Assembly: GCA_035222895.1 (NCBI GenBank)
Contig: JAVYIG010000313.1
Span: forward strand, 402,001 to 466,000
Direction: 5' to 3'
From: Strongylocentrotus droebachiensis
Taxonomy: Eukaryota; Echinodermata; Echinoidea; Camarodonta; Strongylocentrotidae
DNA: 64,000 bases
The notes below the pieces were generated by a model, which worked only from the letters and a program-made list of their open reading frames with translations, did not search any database and had not been told where the DNA came from. A program made the translations under genes and the position numbers. Of the stretch, positions 11,734 through 23,631 are shown piece after piece. How positions within the stretch are numbered: the stretch's first letter is position 1; each line of letters starts with the position of its first letter.

Positions 11734-14700
11734 TCAAGATGGTCCTCCTCTCCAGGATGGTACAGCTCTGAAAAATAGATGAAATGGTAAGAACCAGATG
11801 TAACACAATTGCAAAGACCTTGAGGATTTCAACCCAAAAACAATTTCAATAGTATATATATATTAATTTTTTTAAGCATTTGCGATGAAAGGGTGTAATA
11901 TATTTGTTTAAATGGAAAAATGAGAAAGAGATGTAAAAAGGGGTATAGGGAGATGCAACAATACAGAGAGGGTGATTAGAAGATACAGAGATGGAGAAAT
12001 TATAGAAAGACTGAGAAAGCAGAACAAAACCAAAAAATTAGAGAGGTTCAGGGAGAGAAATAGACAGAAAGAGGAAATAAGAGAAGATCACAATATACAA
12101 TGGGAGACACAGTAATATTATAATTACTATTAGCATCATAATTTTCACTATCATCATCAAAACTATCCTATCATCAAAATCATCACCACTACCACCACCA
12201 TCATGACCATCAACATCATCACTACCACCACCACCACAACCACAACCATCAACATCATCATCATCATCAACAGCAGCATCATTATGTGTGCAGAACATCA
12301 ATGAGGATTATTTGTGATACCTGTGTGGTATATGAAGGACCGGTCCATTTCCTGCAGAGGTTGTATCCTTCTTCCTCTCCTTCCATCCTGCTGTGAGTTG
12401 ATAAAGCCTGGTAGGATCACGCTTGGCTTGCACTTCAACCTATGCAACAAAAACAAGTCAAATATCATCATAAATAATTAGTTGATAATAATAATTATAG
12501 GCATTTCTATAGCGGTGTCTATCTAGAAATTCTATTCCGAGGCGCAGTAATTATTACCCCAACTTTAGCCTAGCTGCCATTACAGCGCTCTAGCATTTCA
12601 AGGAATTAATACCTGCCAGGTACCCATTTACCTCACCTGGGTCGAGTGTGGCAATTGAAGATTAACGCCTTGCCAAAGGACATTATTGCCGTATCGGGGA
12701 TTGAACCACAACCTTTGAATTGCAAGTCAAGTGCTTAAACCACTCGACTACGACACTTCCATCTTCTCTATCATCCTCAGCTTGCAGCGCAACCCAGCTT
12801 GCACATGCCGAATTTGGTATCAAATAATCCCTCATGGAACAGCCTCCCATTTTGGATTACTCAGAATAGTGGCCTTCTAGAGATCCAAGAGCATTCAGTT
12901 TCGTTCGGGAGTAGAATTTATTTGATTAACTGTACTTCTAGATGGAGATGCCTTGAAGTCTTTGGGTGGAAACTGCTTTGTGCAAAACAAAACCGAGGCG
13001 ATATAACAACGGAATTGGAAAACTCATCAATTTGCCATCTGGAAGATTCTGTATATTGTATGACTTCCCAAAAGAAGCTTCTAGTAAGCTGACTAGTCAA
13101 ACCCACCTGACTCTTCAGTCTCTCTAATCTCTGTTTCTTCCTCTTCTCCTCCTCTTCCTTTGCTTTCTCCTTGGCCAGTCTCTCCTCCATCATTCTCCTG
13201 TCTCTCTCCAAGAACCGCACCCTCTCCTGGGCAGCCCCTCTCCTCTTCTCCTCGTTCTCCGCATCCCTCCTCCGCTCCTGTTCCATCTGCCGAAGCAGGT
13301 CTTCTTCCTTTCTCTGTTGGATGTGCATCTGTACTCTGGACTTCTCCTCCATCTATCACACAAAAACATGATAAAAAAGATAGAGCAATGGTCTTGGAAA
13401 TCATTCCATTCAATAGTCAGGGGTGATAGTGAGCACCCCCCCCCCCCCCCCCCCCCCCCCCCTTGAGTAAAAAAAAAAAGGATTTGGGGAGAAAAATATG
13501 GCATCTAAAAAAATCCCCCCCCCCCCCCTTTTTGAGTAAAAAAATTGAGAAAAAATAGGGAAAATTAGGGGAAAATATGGAAAATTAGGGGAAAATAGGG
13601 GAAAATAGGAGAAAATAGGGAAAAATAGGGAAAAATAGGAGAAAATGGGGTAAAACCAGAAAGCAAAAATATAAATTGGGAAAAAAAAAAATGGGGGAAA
13701 AAAATGAAGAAAAAAATTTGGGAAGATAATAATAGAGAAAAAATCGGGAAAAAAAATAATAATCGGGAAACCGATTCAAATCGGGTAATTATCAGGCCTG
13801 AATAGTGCTCTTAGAAAAACTATAGATTGTTGGAACACAATACTTCCTCTTTTTGTATTTGTATTTTATTTTATTTATTCAACCATAAAATAACATCAAA
13901 TAAAAACAATAACAGTATATCAATTTAAAAGTTTCAAGCGTTGTGCGTTGAGAGTATAGTGGTAGATTTCAATCATTTCATGAAAGTTTAAGAATTTTTT
14001 AAATCATCGCTGTTCATCAGGATTACCACCTGCTCTTCTCTTGTTAGTTGTAGCCATGATTATTTCTCTGATGCATAACCTTGCTTGCGGTAGCCGGTGG
14101 AGCTAAGAGGGTTGGTCCGTAGTTCTAACGTGATTTACATGTAACGCCAATTTCTTGATGTGAGTCATTGGCAAACACCGCAAATTTGCTAAATTGATGT
14201 AATATAAATAATGAGAGTTCCTTTTTTTATTTCCTACCTTTCTTTGTCTTTCCATATCATGTTTCCTTGCTTTCTTGTATTCTTCTTCCAGTTTTCTTTC
14301 TTCCTCTTCAGCCTTCTCTAATTCCCTTTGCACCTGAAAACGAAAGAGAACATTCCGATGTATAATGATGCAAACCTAGACAAGACATATTCTTAACAAT
14401 ACATACATGTATGAACAAATGAAGCTAGTCAAAGCTTATCGATTGTGTCCATCTAGACTGGACTGCTTAGGAGCTTATTGTTAATTACATTCCTCCTTTT
14501 TACAAAATGTTGGCCAAAAAAAATCAACACATCAGTTAATTCTTATCTCCTGTAATTTATAAGCTTGTCATTGTTACATACCCACTTGTACATATATTAC
14601 CCATCTGTCTGAATGAATTACATACCAGCCAGTGTGACTTCCACACCAAATATGTCCTGTGCAATAAATAACCCGTAAATAGGTCTGTTTACACAACCCA

Positions 14701-16601
14701 AACACCAATATGAAAAATCATCCATTTTTTACTGCAATTGACAGCGAGGAAAGTCATGTGACATCAAAAAACGGAATCATAAAGAAGTTTTGTTTTACAC
14801 TGCAAAAATTGGTAAAATGTTGGCAGTCATTTTAAGAAAAAAAACACCTCCTAAAGGTGGATTTTTAATTTGGCCTTTCATCGTGTTTGCTGTTGGTTGC
14901 TATCCAACTAACAACGAAACACCGGATTGTGAGAAAAATCAATGATTTTTGCTAGCAGTGTAAATGTAGCTAATCAAAGATGCTACATGATGACCTATTT
15001 CTTATTCTCTCGAACAACGGTAAATGCTCTATTCAATATACTTACTTTCCAGGCATTGAGCTTTTCATATTTCTCTCTTCTCTCTTCCTCCATCTTCTTT
15101 GCTCTGAGTTCCGCCTTTCTCTGAGCCGTCTCTTCCTGTTCCTCGTCATCTCTGCCCACATTGGACATCAGTTCATCTTTCTGAGCCTGACATTTGAAAA
15201 AGAAAGAATATCAGCTACACGACTCTAGTTGATCGCATAACTTTCAGTCTACAACAAGCATATGACCATCACTTGAAGCATTTCTCCTTTAAAAAAAAAG
15301 ATATGATATAAATGTAAGTGTAAGTGTACAGATGCCTCTTGCATATTAGATTGCATTTACCCATAAACACAAATCCAAAATATTAACATAAGTCCCAAAC
15401 ATGTACTCCTGGGCCCTGTATTACAAAGAGTTGATATCAATCGCCACTTATTTGTGATTGATATCAATCACAACTATGTACGTAAGAGATGGGAGACTGT
15501 AAACTTGTGATTGATTTAGGGACTTGTAAGAGCCCCGATTGGTGAAAAATCAAGTTGTGTTCAATTTATGGACTTGAATTCAAAATTTAAAAACGTCTTT
15601 CTAGACGAGAGGACCAAGACATTGGAATCATTTTAGCATATACACTTGTACAAGAGAAAGTATTGGTAACATGTATGCATTGAGACAAAATATACACTAA
15701 AGACATGTAAAAATATAGACACAAACCTATGTAATAGTTTCCTTATAATATTACTTGGCATTTACCTTGATGGAACACCTTTTAAAAAGCATTCTTCCTT
15801 GGCTCGTAACAATTCATTTTTTACATACATACTTCCCTTCTGCATTTCAACCGATGTTGTCATTATCATGTAATAATTATTATTGCAAACACATCATAGT
15901 CTAGTCACAGCTTCACAATAACTTTGTATTAGGAGTCACATTGTGAGTTTTAATCATGCCAAAAAAAGGGCACTGCTGCGACATGTACTTTTATATCTCT
16001 TTCATGACATATCGTTCTGGGTCGCCTTCAATTTCAAAAGCTCAAATGCCCATGGACCCTAATCGTGTAAAGTCCAGGTATTATGCTTACTTCTTTAACA
16101 AGTCTCCACTTCTGTATACCGTCCTTCTTGCGCTGAAGGAGGGTGGTGTATTCCTGATACCAGTTCTCATGGCATTTGACATCTATCATATCCCTACCTG
16201 GTAGAGACACTGCCGCTTCGTCCATGAATAGTGGTCTTCCCTAGAAGAAAACAAAATAAAGATTGTTTATCTGTCACTCTTTTTACTTTTCTGCAAAATT
16301 CCTTAAACTACCTCTACACTGTTGGTGATATTAAAAGTTTAAAGTTTTGCTTTCTCATGTGATAAAAAGTTATAAACAATAAGATGCTCAGTTTTAATCT
16401 GTGGGTCTGTGGAGGAGAGGAATAATAAGGTTCTTTGGAGTTTGGATGGATAGAATAACGAAATGACTTGAAGAGAAAGGAGTGAAGGACCAGGGATGGA
16501 ACTGATGGAGAAGACCAGAGACAGAGAACTGTGGAAGAGAGTGATCACCAAAGTCTATGGATATGTCACACAGGCACAAACAGAGGGAGAGGGAGGAAGC
16601 C

Positions 16602-16636
<35 letters not shown>

Positions 16637-19600
16637 GGGAGAGAGAGAGAATAGGGGTGATTTAACCCTGCATTAACTGCCAATCCCCTTTATAGACCAG
16701 TTCATTGTTAACACATGTCCCAAATGCCCCCAAATATCCACAGATCTTCAAAACATGAAGAGGTACCACTTTGTAAATTTTGAAATAATCACTCCTACAG
16801 CGATGGAAGTGCTACATAAATAGCCTTTGTTTCCCCTTTTCAAAGAATACTTCCACCTGTGTATCATGGAGTGCACTGCTTGTGGATAGATTAATAATGA
16901 TAACATAACCTTCATGAACACGTATCCAGTATTTTGTCTCTGTGTATTTCATAATTTGCTCTGCAATGACCTTTATCTGCTCATGCTCAGACTGCAACTA
17001 TGAACTGGTTTATTCTCTTACCTTGTATTTATTCCTGATCTTCATGAATGTACCATGATCATATTCATCCCATCCTCCTCTGTGGCCTCCTGTTTGCTGC
17101 AAAAAACGCTGACGGAAAAAAGAAAAGGACAAACATTACAGTCAAAGCTGTTTGTAATAGTAAGCACCTGTACAGAAAGACAATCTCTTGGTAAAGTCTA
17201 CATCTTTCTGTTTCCCTTGAGCAGAGCCCCTCATCAATGCCCGTACTTAGACAAGGTCTTTTTGTCTTAATGTCCTAATTAAGCATTTCACCATTTCTAC
17301 TTTTATTTCCCAAATGCTAAAAGTAAAATAAACAAAGAGTATTTTACATTTGCTCTTGATCTAATGACAACTCATTTACTGCAGAAATATATGAAAACAT
17401 CAATTAGCTAATCCACTACAGAAAGCTGAATAAATCTGAATAAGGCCTATAGACAACAGGTGCAAATGAAGAAAGAAAGTTGTCCAAACACAATAAGAAC
17501 TGAACATGGTAGCTTACCTCAAAAGCTGCCACTTCTGGGGGCATGGAGGCCATAGCATTGCGTGCTGATGACACTGGTTGCGGTTTAGTGGATGTCTTGG
17601 TGTTTACAGGGATGGTTATCGGTAGAGCTTGGGCCCACGATTCATACCTATTCTCAAGAGCTGATATTTCTTGCCACAATGTCTTCTCCTCAATCATCAA
17701 TTCTTCATAGCTACAAAGACACAAAGTTAGCAATTTATTATTTTACTGAGAACTTGTCCTTTACAAAGAACCGAGGAAATTTGTCAAGGCCATATATTGC
17801 ACAAAAAATGTGTTACCTTTATTTTACACTAGAACTGTCTAAGAAAATATGAATTCATGTTTTAATCATAGGCCTGTTTTCTTCAGACTGGCCCAATAAA
17901 ATGTGATTTATAAGTAATATTTTCTTTAGAAAATTCCCAACCATTTTCACCCTCTGGAGTTGTCCATTTATCAATCATATTTTACCCAAGATCTAGGAGT
18001 TTAAATAATTTTGAAAAGGGAAAATTTTGATTATTATTTGACTGAGCCAAATTGCAATATATATTGTTGGGTCAACATCAAAACACAGTAAGCACCAACT
18101 CAGTAGAAAAAGATAAATGGCTTCAAAGAAAAAAGATTGTCCTTACCCAAATGAAGGCATATCAAAAACTCAAAAACTCAAAATTAACGTTCTACTCCCT
18201 TCTCTGCCATAACAATCTGATTTTCTTCTCACTCTTGGATAGCGTTAGGTCTTGTTATTTACATCAATATGGATTGCCATGGTGAATATAAAATTGAGAC
18301 ATCTGTGGCATAAGAGTTAGAAACACCAAAATGAGGTGCTAAGCTAAGATGATAGGTACTCACATGGTTCTCTGCTGGTCCTTGAAGGAGTCGATGACAG
18401 ACTCAATATCTTCCATCGTCTCCTTCAGCTTCTCTACAACTGAAAATTAGATCATCCATTGAAAGTATTTCATATAATCATTCACAAAGGTATGGAGCTT
18501 TATGAGCCCAGTATAATGTTCTTTCCTTTTTTGGTGCAGTTAAACCAAAAAATGAATCCCCCGTTTAAAAAATATAGACCGGGTAGCGGTAAAATTGCGG
18601 TTCAAGGGTTTCGGGTGCAAAATATCTATTCAATATTGTTTAAATATTGCCTTCAGAGGTCTAGATGGCTATACTTGAACCTAAATTTGCAAAAAAGCAG
18701 AAATATATGTCCAAATGTTCAATGTTGAAGTGCATTCATGATATCTATCCAGGCCAGATCGATGATAATTTACCAAATATATCAATGAGTAGGCGGTTTC
18801 CCTGCAAATTTGTATCATCACATGTTAGTCAAAACATATTCTTGCACATGATTGCAAATAAGAGCTTCCATTTCATGTTTTGAAATTGGGGCGTTTCCAA
18901 TACTGGTCTTTACCTTTAATGATCGTTACCAAAAACAATAGCATCAATAGTGAGGAAGGGCGGAGGGAGTGGGGGGGAGGGGTAGCATCACATGAAAGCA
19001 ACTTACACTCTGGAGTGGGTTTTACATTTTGTAGCTGGTGCTGAAATTTGTCCACTGTACTCCTCATCTTTTCCAGCTGCCCTCTGACTTTTACCTCTGT
19101 TTGAATGAAATAGAACAAAGCGCAGCGATTGTAACCACATGAATACAAATTTATCTTTGTGCTTGTCAGGATGCCCTCAATAGCTCCTAGTCTGTATTTA
19201 TCTACGATATCTCATTCTTATTTTCTTTCTCTCTCTCTCTCTCTCTCTCCCAGTATCTTTCGATCTCCCACCTTCATTTTGCCTCTATCCCTCTCTCTGT
19301 GTCTGTCTTTTTTTTATCACTCTTTTCATTGTGTTAATGGGGAAAGTATGCTTTGACATTACCAATTGGAACTAAAACATATTTTATCCGGTTTACTGTT
19401 CTTAACTCAGCATTACTCTAATGATTAAGTGAGCATAAAATAACACAGAAAGATGCTATGAATTGGAAGCTGCAAACTACACAACTAACACTTTTCAAAA
19501 TGCTTTCAACTCACAACTTTGAGTTATTTTGCTCAAAATAAGTATAAATGCTTTTCTATGTAGCTGGAATGGATAAGAAACAATGACCTACTCAAAGGTC

Positions 19601-21086
19601 ATCTGTTTTTGTCTTTCAGTTGTACATGACAAAAGACAGATTCATTTACTTACTTTCATTTTTCCTGTCACTGACTGCCTTTGACTCCAATTCTTCCAGC
19701 GCCGTGTAGTCTTGCCGAAACTCACTCCTCTTGCTGTAGACATGTGCTTGTTTCTCTCTCTCCAGAGCTGCAATTCTGACATTACAGAAGAATAGAGATA
19801 CATGAAAAATAAACAACAGCACAAACTGACCATTGGAAATTCTCTTAGCAATGTTAGCTGCCAGCTTAACAGATCAAAAAAGTTATAAAAAGAAAGTTTA
19901 AAATGCTTACAGAAAGTTTAACTTTATTAAACATTAGAATTAAACGTATTTTATTGGCATAAGATCGTCAAAACATTACAATGAAATACATTACTTTTTC
20001 TCCAGCTGGTCAAGCTCCCTCAGCAGTTCAATCTTCTTGACTTGATCAGGAGAGCTCTTCTGGATCCAGGTGGCTTTGTTTCCTGCTCTGGAGGACGTCC
20101 TTCCACTGTCCAATCTGGAAGAACTCCTAGAGGAAGATCTTCCACTGTCAACCTTAGGTTTCTGTTAAAGATTGAAATAATGTCAGTTTAGTCAAAGGTA
20201 TGCCGCAAGATTGGAAGCAAGCTTTCAGATTTCATGTGATGGAGCTGCAAATTCGTTTTTAAATAATGAAAGCGGGTACTTGTATAGTGCTCATGCCTTT
20301 CAAAATGGACACTCCTGGCGGCGGCTGGTGCTCTACAATTATTATCCTGGCTTTAGCATGGATGCCATCAAGGCAGCACTCTAGGATTTGAAGGAGTTTA
20401 TTCTTGTCAGGTACCTATTTTTCTCACCCCTTTTTCTTGTTGCCCTGGCATACAGATTACAGTGAGCAAATCCTGCTTACAAGTACTACAACTGTTAGTG
20501 TTAGAAGTGTGTGTTTGCACCTGAATGAATAGAAGAAGTAGAAGATGAGACTCTAGTAATACGTACATAGATCTAGGTCTAGGTCATAGTATAGTGCCAT
20601 CAATTCATGTCCCATCCCCGGATCCGATCCCATTTTTGTTAAAATTAGGACAAGATGCAATAGTAGATCTATTGACTTCACTTAGATCCTTGCCACTTTT
20701 TTGTCCATCATGCATGTGAATGTGATACCCAGTATGGAGCTCAACTGCCAGCAGCTGCCGCAGCGCTGCACCGGGTCCGGAGCTCATTTCTCCGCGCCTT
20801 AGTATCCTTACGGTTACGCTACGGCTAGGCTGGCCGTTCAGCCCTGGAGGTACATTACCATACACTGAACGCTATACATGGGGCCTACAATCGACACACA
20901 ATCACAGCTTTTTCTCTAACAAACACTCATAAAATCTTAATTAATGCACTCAAATATAATTTAAAATATATATAAATTACAAGATTTTTTTTAACAATGG
21001 AAGTTTAAACTAGTAGTAACGGTAAACTAAACGGTAACTATTATTTCAATCTTCAAAATATTTTTTTCACTCACGGGAGCCGCCAT
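11734..21086 (-). CDS. CCDC112: CCDC112 orthologue (coiled-coil domain-containing protein 112), 13 exons, complete
   Basis: Coding exons in transcript order: 21075-21086, 19995-20161, 19654-19775, 19007-19096, 18364-18439, 17518-17710, 17022-17108, 16091-16240, 15046-15186, 14238-14333, 13107-13352, 12321-12439, 11734-11767. All junctions are GT/AG, phases agree, and the total is 510 aa. The start MAAP sits directly before a gtgagt donor and the stop is TGA 11734-11736. Family signatures: TGGHRGGWDEYDHGTFMKI near residues 226-244, LPGRDMIDVKCHENWY near 262-277, a Lys/Glu/Arg-rich helix at about 300-460, and the C-terminal RDPTRLYQLTAGW ... GNGPVLHIPHR ... VPSWR block, as in vertebrate CCDC112. 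Trp spacing at 233-277 resembles a Myb/SANT fold (inference). Vertebrate CCDC112 is reported at centriolar satellites and linked to cilia. A SINE lies in the intron before the last-but-one exon. Confidence 0.93.
12126..12290. repeat. ATC/ACC trinucleotide-rich repeat
   Basis: Interspersed 'atc' and 'acc' triplets ('catcatcatcatcatc' near its end). It lies in the last intron of CCDC112. Asp/Gly-rich open frames here come from the repeat. Confidence 0.75.
12485..12760 (-). repeat. tRNA-derived SINE, copy D (second tail type), intronic
   Basis: On the minus strand an intact tRNA-like head has A box TAGTCGAGTGG (12740-12750) and B box GGTTCAATCCCC (12697-12708). The conserved body and a tail matching copy C follow, ending near 'aataataattatag'. 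It lies in a CCDC112 intron in the same orientation as the gene. Confidence 0.88.
13430..13790. repeat. poly-C tracts and GGGGAAAATA-type decamer array
   Basis: A run of 28 C at about 13,435-13,462 and a second of 13 C near 13,517 are each followed by 'ttgagtaaaaa' or similar. About 20 loose copies of 'aggggaaaat' follow to 13,660, then degenerate A/G-rich sequence. The block lies in a CCDC112 intron. The 'ttgagtaaaaaaa' next to homopolymer G/C recurs at 56,390-56,480. Confidence 0.8.
13847..13935 (-). repeat. probable LINE 3' tail (minus strand)
   Basis: T-rich 'ttgtattttattttatttatt' followed by 'caaccataaaataac' resembles the reverse complement of a non-LTR element 3' end. No coding part. 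It lies in a CCDC112 intron. Confidence 0.35.
15411..15600. repeat. probable MITE fragment ('gggccctgtattacaaag' end)
   Basis: 'tgggccctgtattacaaagag' followed by repeated, partly inverted 'ttgtgattgatatcaatc' resembles one terminus of MITEs common in marine invertebrates (compare 55,009-55,157). The second end is not clear. It lies in the CCDC112 intron between 15,186 and 16,091. Confidence 0.4.
16598..16652. repeat. (GA)n microsatellite
   Basis: Near-perfect GA repeats with a few GGGA interruptions, in a CCDC112 intron. Confidence 0.9.
19220..19312. repeat. (CT)n microsatellite
   Basis: A (TC)n run and CT-rich flank in a CCDC112 intron. A Ser/Leu-rich open frame here is a by-product. Confidence 0.85.
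20269..20440 (-). repeat. degraded SINE body fragment, copy E
   Basis: 'attattatcctggctttagc', 'cagcactctagga' and 'gtcaggtacctattt' match the tail and body of copies C and D. The tRNA-like head is missing. It lies in CCDC112 intron 1. Confidence 0.6.
20605..20865 (-). other. GC-rich block with an unrecognised 86-residue open frame
   Basis: This part of CCDC112 intron 1 has clearly higher GC than its surroundings and an open frame beginning MYGNVPPGLNGQPSRSVTV. There are no convincing splice sites in frame with CCDC112 exon 2 and I recognise no family. It could be a fragment of a mobile element, an alternative first exon region, or a CpG-rich regulatory block. Confidence 0.2.
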
Positions 21087-21416
21087 TTTTAGGTCTGTTA
21101 TTATAGTATTTCCATAATTATTAAATCAGGACAATCAAATTCATAATGTAAATTAATGTGTTTATATAATTTAAAAATTGAAGAAAAAATATTTTAAAAT
21201 CAGATTTAAAAATTCAAAATTGGATATATGAATAAAAATACACGATTTATATTTTCAAATTGGCCATTCTATTCGATGCCATAATGTTATACAACTCGCC
21301 CAGTCTACAACTCGGACCGAATGAGTTTCAACTCGTAACTCATGGCTCGTAATATGAGTGAACAGTATAATATTGAATTATCTAATACATGTAGGCCTTC
21401 TAAATAATTCCTTAAG

Positions 21417-21605
21417 CAGGGGCGCATCTATAGGGGGGGGGGGTGTTTCGGCGGTTTAAATCCCCCCCCCCCCCCTCCTCGGGCGGCCAAGTGAAAGAAA
21501 AAAAAAGTAACACAGTAAAGCGGCACGATTTTGGGGAAAAAAATTGGTCACTATTCGGAACCCCCCCCCCCCCCCACCCTTGGCAAAAATCTAGATCCGT
21601 CCCTG
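21417..21605. repeat. MITE-like element with poly-G/poly-C and 'caggg-cggatctag' ends
   Basis: It starts 'caggggcgcatctatag' and ends 'atctagatccgtccctg', an inverted pair. The inside holds runs of ten or more G or C. The same end type bounds 22,572-22,981. Confidence 0.65.
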
Positions 21606-22464
21606 CTTTGAATTCAGATGATGACTGATTGCAATACAACGCTACACACCAACAACAACAATGTTATTAAATCATGGTCACAACACTCATAGCATTTAGG
21701 AATAGTTATACTCCGCGAGTACCTCGACTGAGTTCTGTGATTTATCATTTATGCATCATTGATGCTTTTGGAGAGCAGCTTCGTTCGATGTGGCAACAAC
21801 AAATTATGTCCCCATGGCTCCTCCCATATTATCTTCTAAAAATATTTTATTGATGTGTCTCATCTTATGCCGTAGGCCTAGTAGGCCTATAATACCAATT
21901 TCCGTTTTAAAAAAGAAAGAAAGAAAACGAACAGGACATTCACTAAGAAAGAAAAATATAATCAAATTGAATAGAAAATGATATACTCTCTATGGTGAGT
22001 TTTCATCAACTGTTCTGGTCCAAGGACTAACTTTTGGCTACACACGGCGCCTGCTTTCTCAACGTTGATTTTCTTCAAGTCAACCAAAGATCAAAACAAC
22101 TCGTATTGTATCACGTGCATAAAATATATTATCATAAGCTCGATCCAACTTTGATCTCAGACTTTTTATTATAGAAATAGCCGATCCAACTTTAACTTAC
22201 CAGAAAAAGGAGGTAGTATTGGAAATTCGTGTCATTACATTGCATTAAAGCATCGGAATTCCCTTCCTTATGATATAACGGAGAAATGTAAAATTTTGCT
22301 CATTTTAATTTTAAGATGAAATTAAATTAAGGAATACCTATCACTTGAAAGTCAGAGGAGAGAAGCCAATGACTGAATACAAAATACTTTTCTTTTCTAG
22401 CGGCCAGTTTCATACTTTTTAATTGTGAATCTACTTATGTTTTCGTTTTAGAAATTCAACATAT

Positions 22465-22571
22465 TCATCATTATTTTCCGCTTCTTCCTTCTCCTACTCC
22501 TTCTCTTCTTTTTCTCCTTCTTCTCCTTCTTCTTCTTCATTCCCTTCTTCTTCTTCTTTTTCTTTATCTTC
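22465..22571. repeat. (CTT)n-rich pyrimidine tract
   Basis: Imperfect TTC/TCC triplets immediately left of the next element. Confidence 0.8.
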
Positions 22572-22981
22572 CAGGGGCGGATCTAGCTTTTTGCTATAAG
22601 GGGGGGGGTTTGACCAAAATAATGACGATGCGGAGCATCGTCCACGAGCCGCGAAGCGGCGAGCCGATTTTTTTTGGGGTGTTTATTTGAACCCCGTAAG
22701 TGATGTTTTCCTGGCATCTATTAACACAATGGAGACCATAAAAAGCAGTGCATGATAACGTCTTTTTAAATCAAGTAACAGTTAAATACACATGTGTTTG
22801 GTTAAGTTACCAGATGAGTTGAATATATTCTCACAATATTTGCACTTGAAAGGGTTTCTCTCCAGCGTGCGTTCTTTTTTCTTTCTTTTTTTCTTTTTTT
22901 TCCCTTTTTTTTTTGTTTTTTTTTTGGGCCGCCCAAGGGGGGGGTTTAAACCCCCTAAACCCCCCCGTAGATCCGCGCCTG
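22572..22981. repeat. MITE-like element, second copy of the 'caggggcggatctag' type
   Basis: The left end 'caggggcggatctagc' and the right end 'gtagatccgcgcctg' are inverted copies. The inside has G-runs, 'gcggagcatcgtccacgagccgc' dyads and long T tracts. It sits directly against the LINE tail at 22,982. Confidence 0.65.
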
Positions 22982-23172
22982 TCTTCGTATTCTACTTGTA
23001 CTTATTATCATTTCTACTAATATTGTACATGTCTGTCGGGGACGCCGCTGGAAATAAGCTATCGAGCTCTCGTGGGTTATCCTGTTCAAGCTGACTTAAT
23101 TTTGATCTGTTATTCTTTTATATTGTTGTTTATGTTGGAGGCTTGGCGAATAAAATCAATCAATCAATCAAA
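22982..23172 (+). repeat. 3' end of a CR1-like LINE with (ATCA)n tail
   Basis: The 'gacgccgctggaaataagc' and 'gtgggttatcctgt' 3' UTR blocks are followed by 'gcttggcgaataaaatcaatcaatcaatca'. A tetranucleotide tail is typical of non-LTR elements. No coding sequence remains. Confidence 0.6.
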
Positions 23173-23631
23173 TAGACAGGAAGACGGAGGCCGGAAGATC
23201 TCGGGTCGTAAGCTTTGTGGGCGATTTGTCTAGGTTCGTTTGTTGATTGCTGCGTAGAAACAGTAAACAATGCATATTGCAGAAATACATGCACGCCATA
23301 GTATTACATGGACCCACGTCCACAACATTGTTATTAAGCTTAAAGAAGACAAACGGTCAGAATTGTACGTCGGTTTCTCATCTATGTATTATCCTTAACA
23401 CGCATTTCTCAATTTTCCATGTATAGACCCTAGTCTAGAAGTAGAATAGAGGTATAACAAGAACAGAAGTCACTGAAGACGACTTGCCTTTATTTTTGGA
23501 AAGGATCTTCACAAATCTACGAACACAAAACTCACCAACACTCAACAGGCAACTTAACGTGTGACGTTACTTTTGGAGGCTATCAAACCAATAATCTATC
23601 AGCGACTCTAACTAAGAAGAGAGGAAAGAAC

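Noticed and set aside
12038..12301. Asp/Gly-rich 87-codon frame
   Set aside because: Product of the ATC/ACC triplet repeat.
12697..12760. tRNA gene
   Set aside because: Same reason: the head of SINE copy D.
13093..13504. Several overlapping open frames on both strands
   Set aside because: Alternative frames of the GA-rich CCDC112 exon 13107-13352 and the adjacent poly-C tract.
19642..19851. 69-codon minus-strand frame across CCDC112 exon 3
   Set aside because: Wrong frame; the frame joining exons 2 and 4 reads IAALEREKQAHVYS instead.
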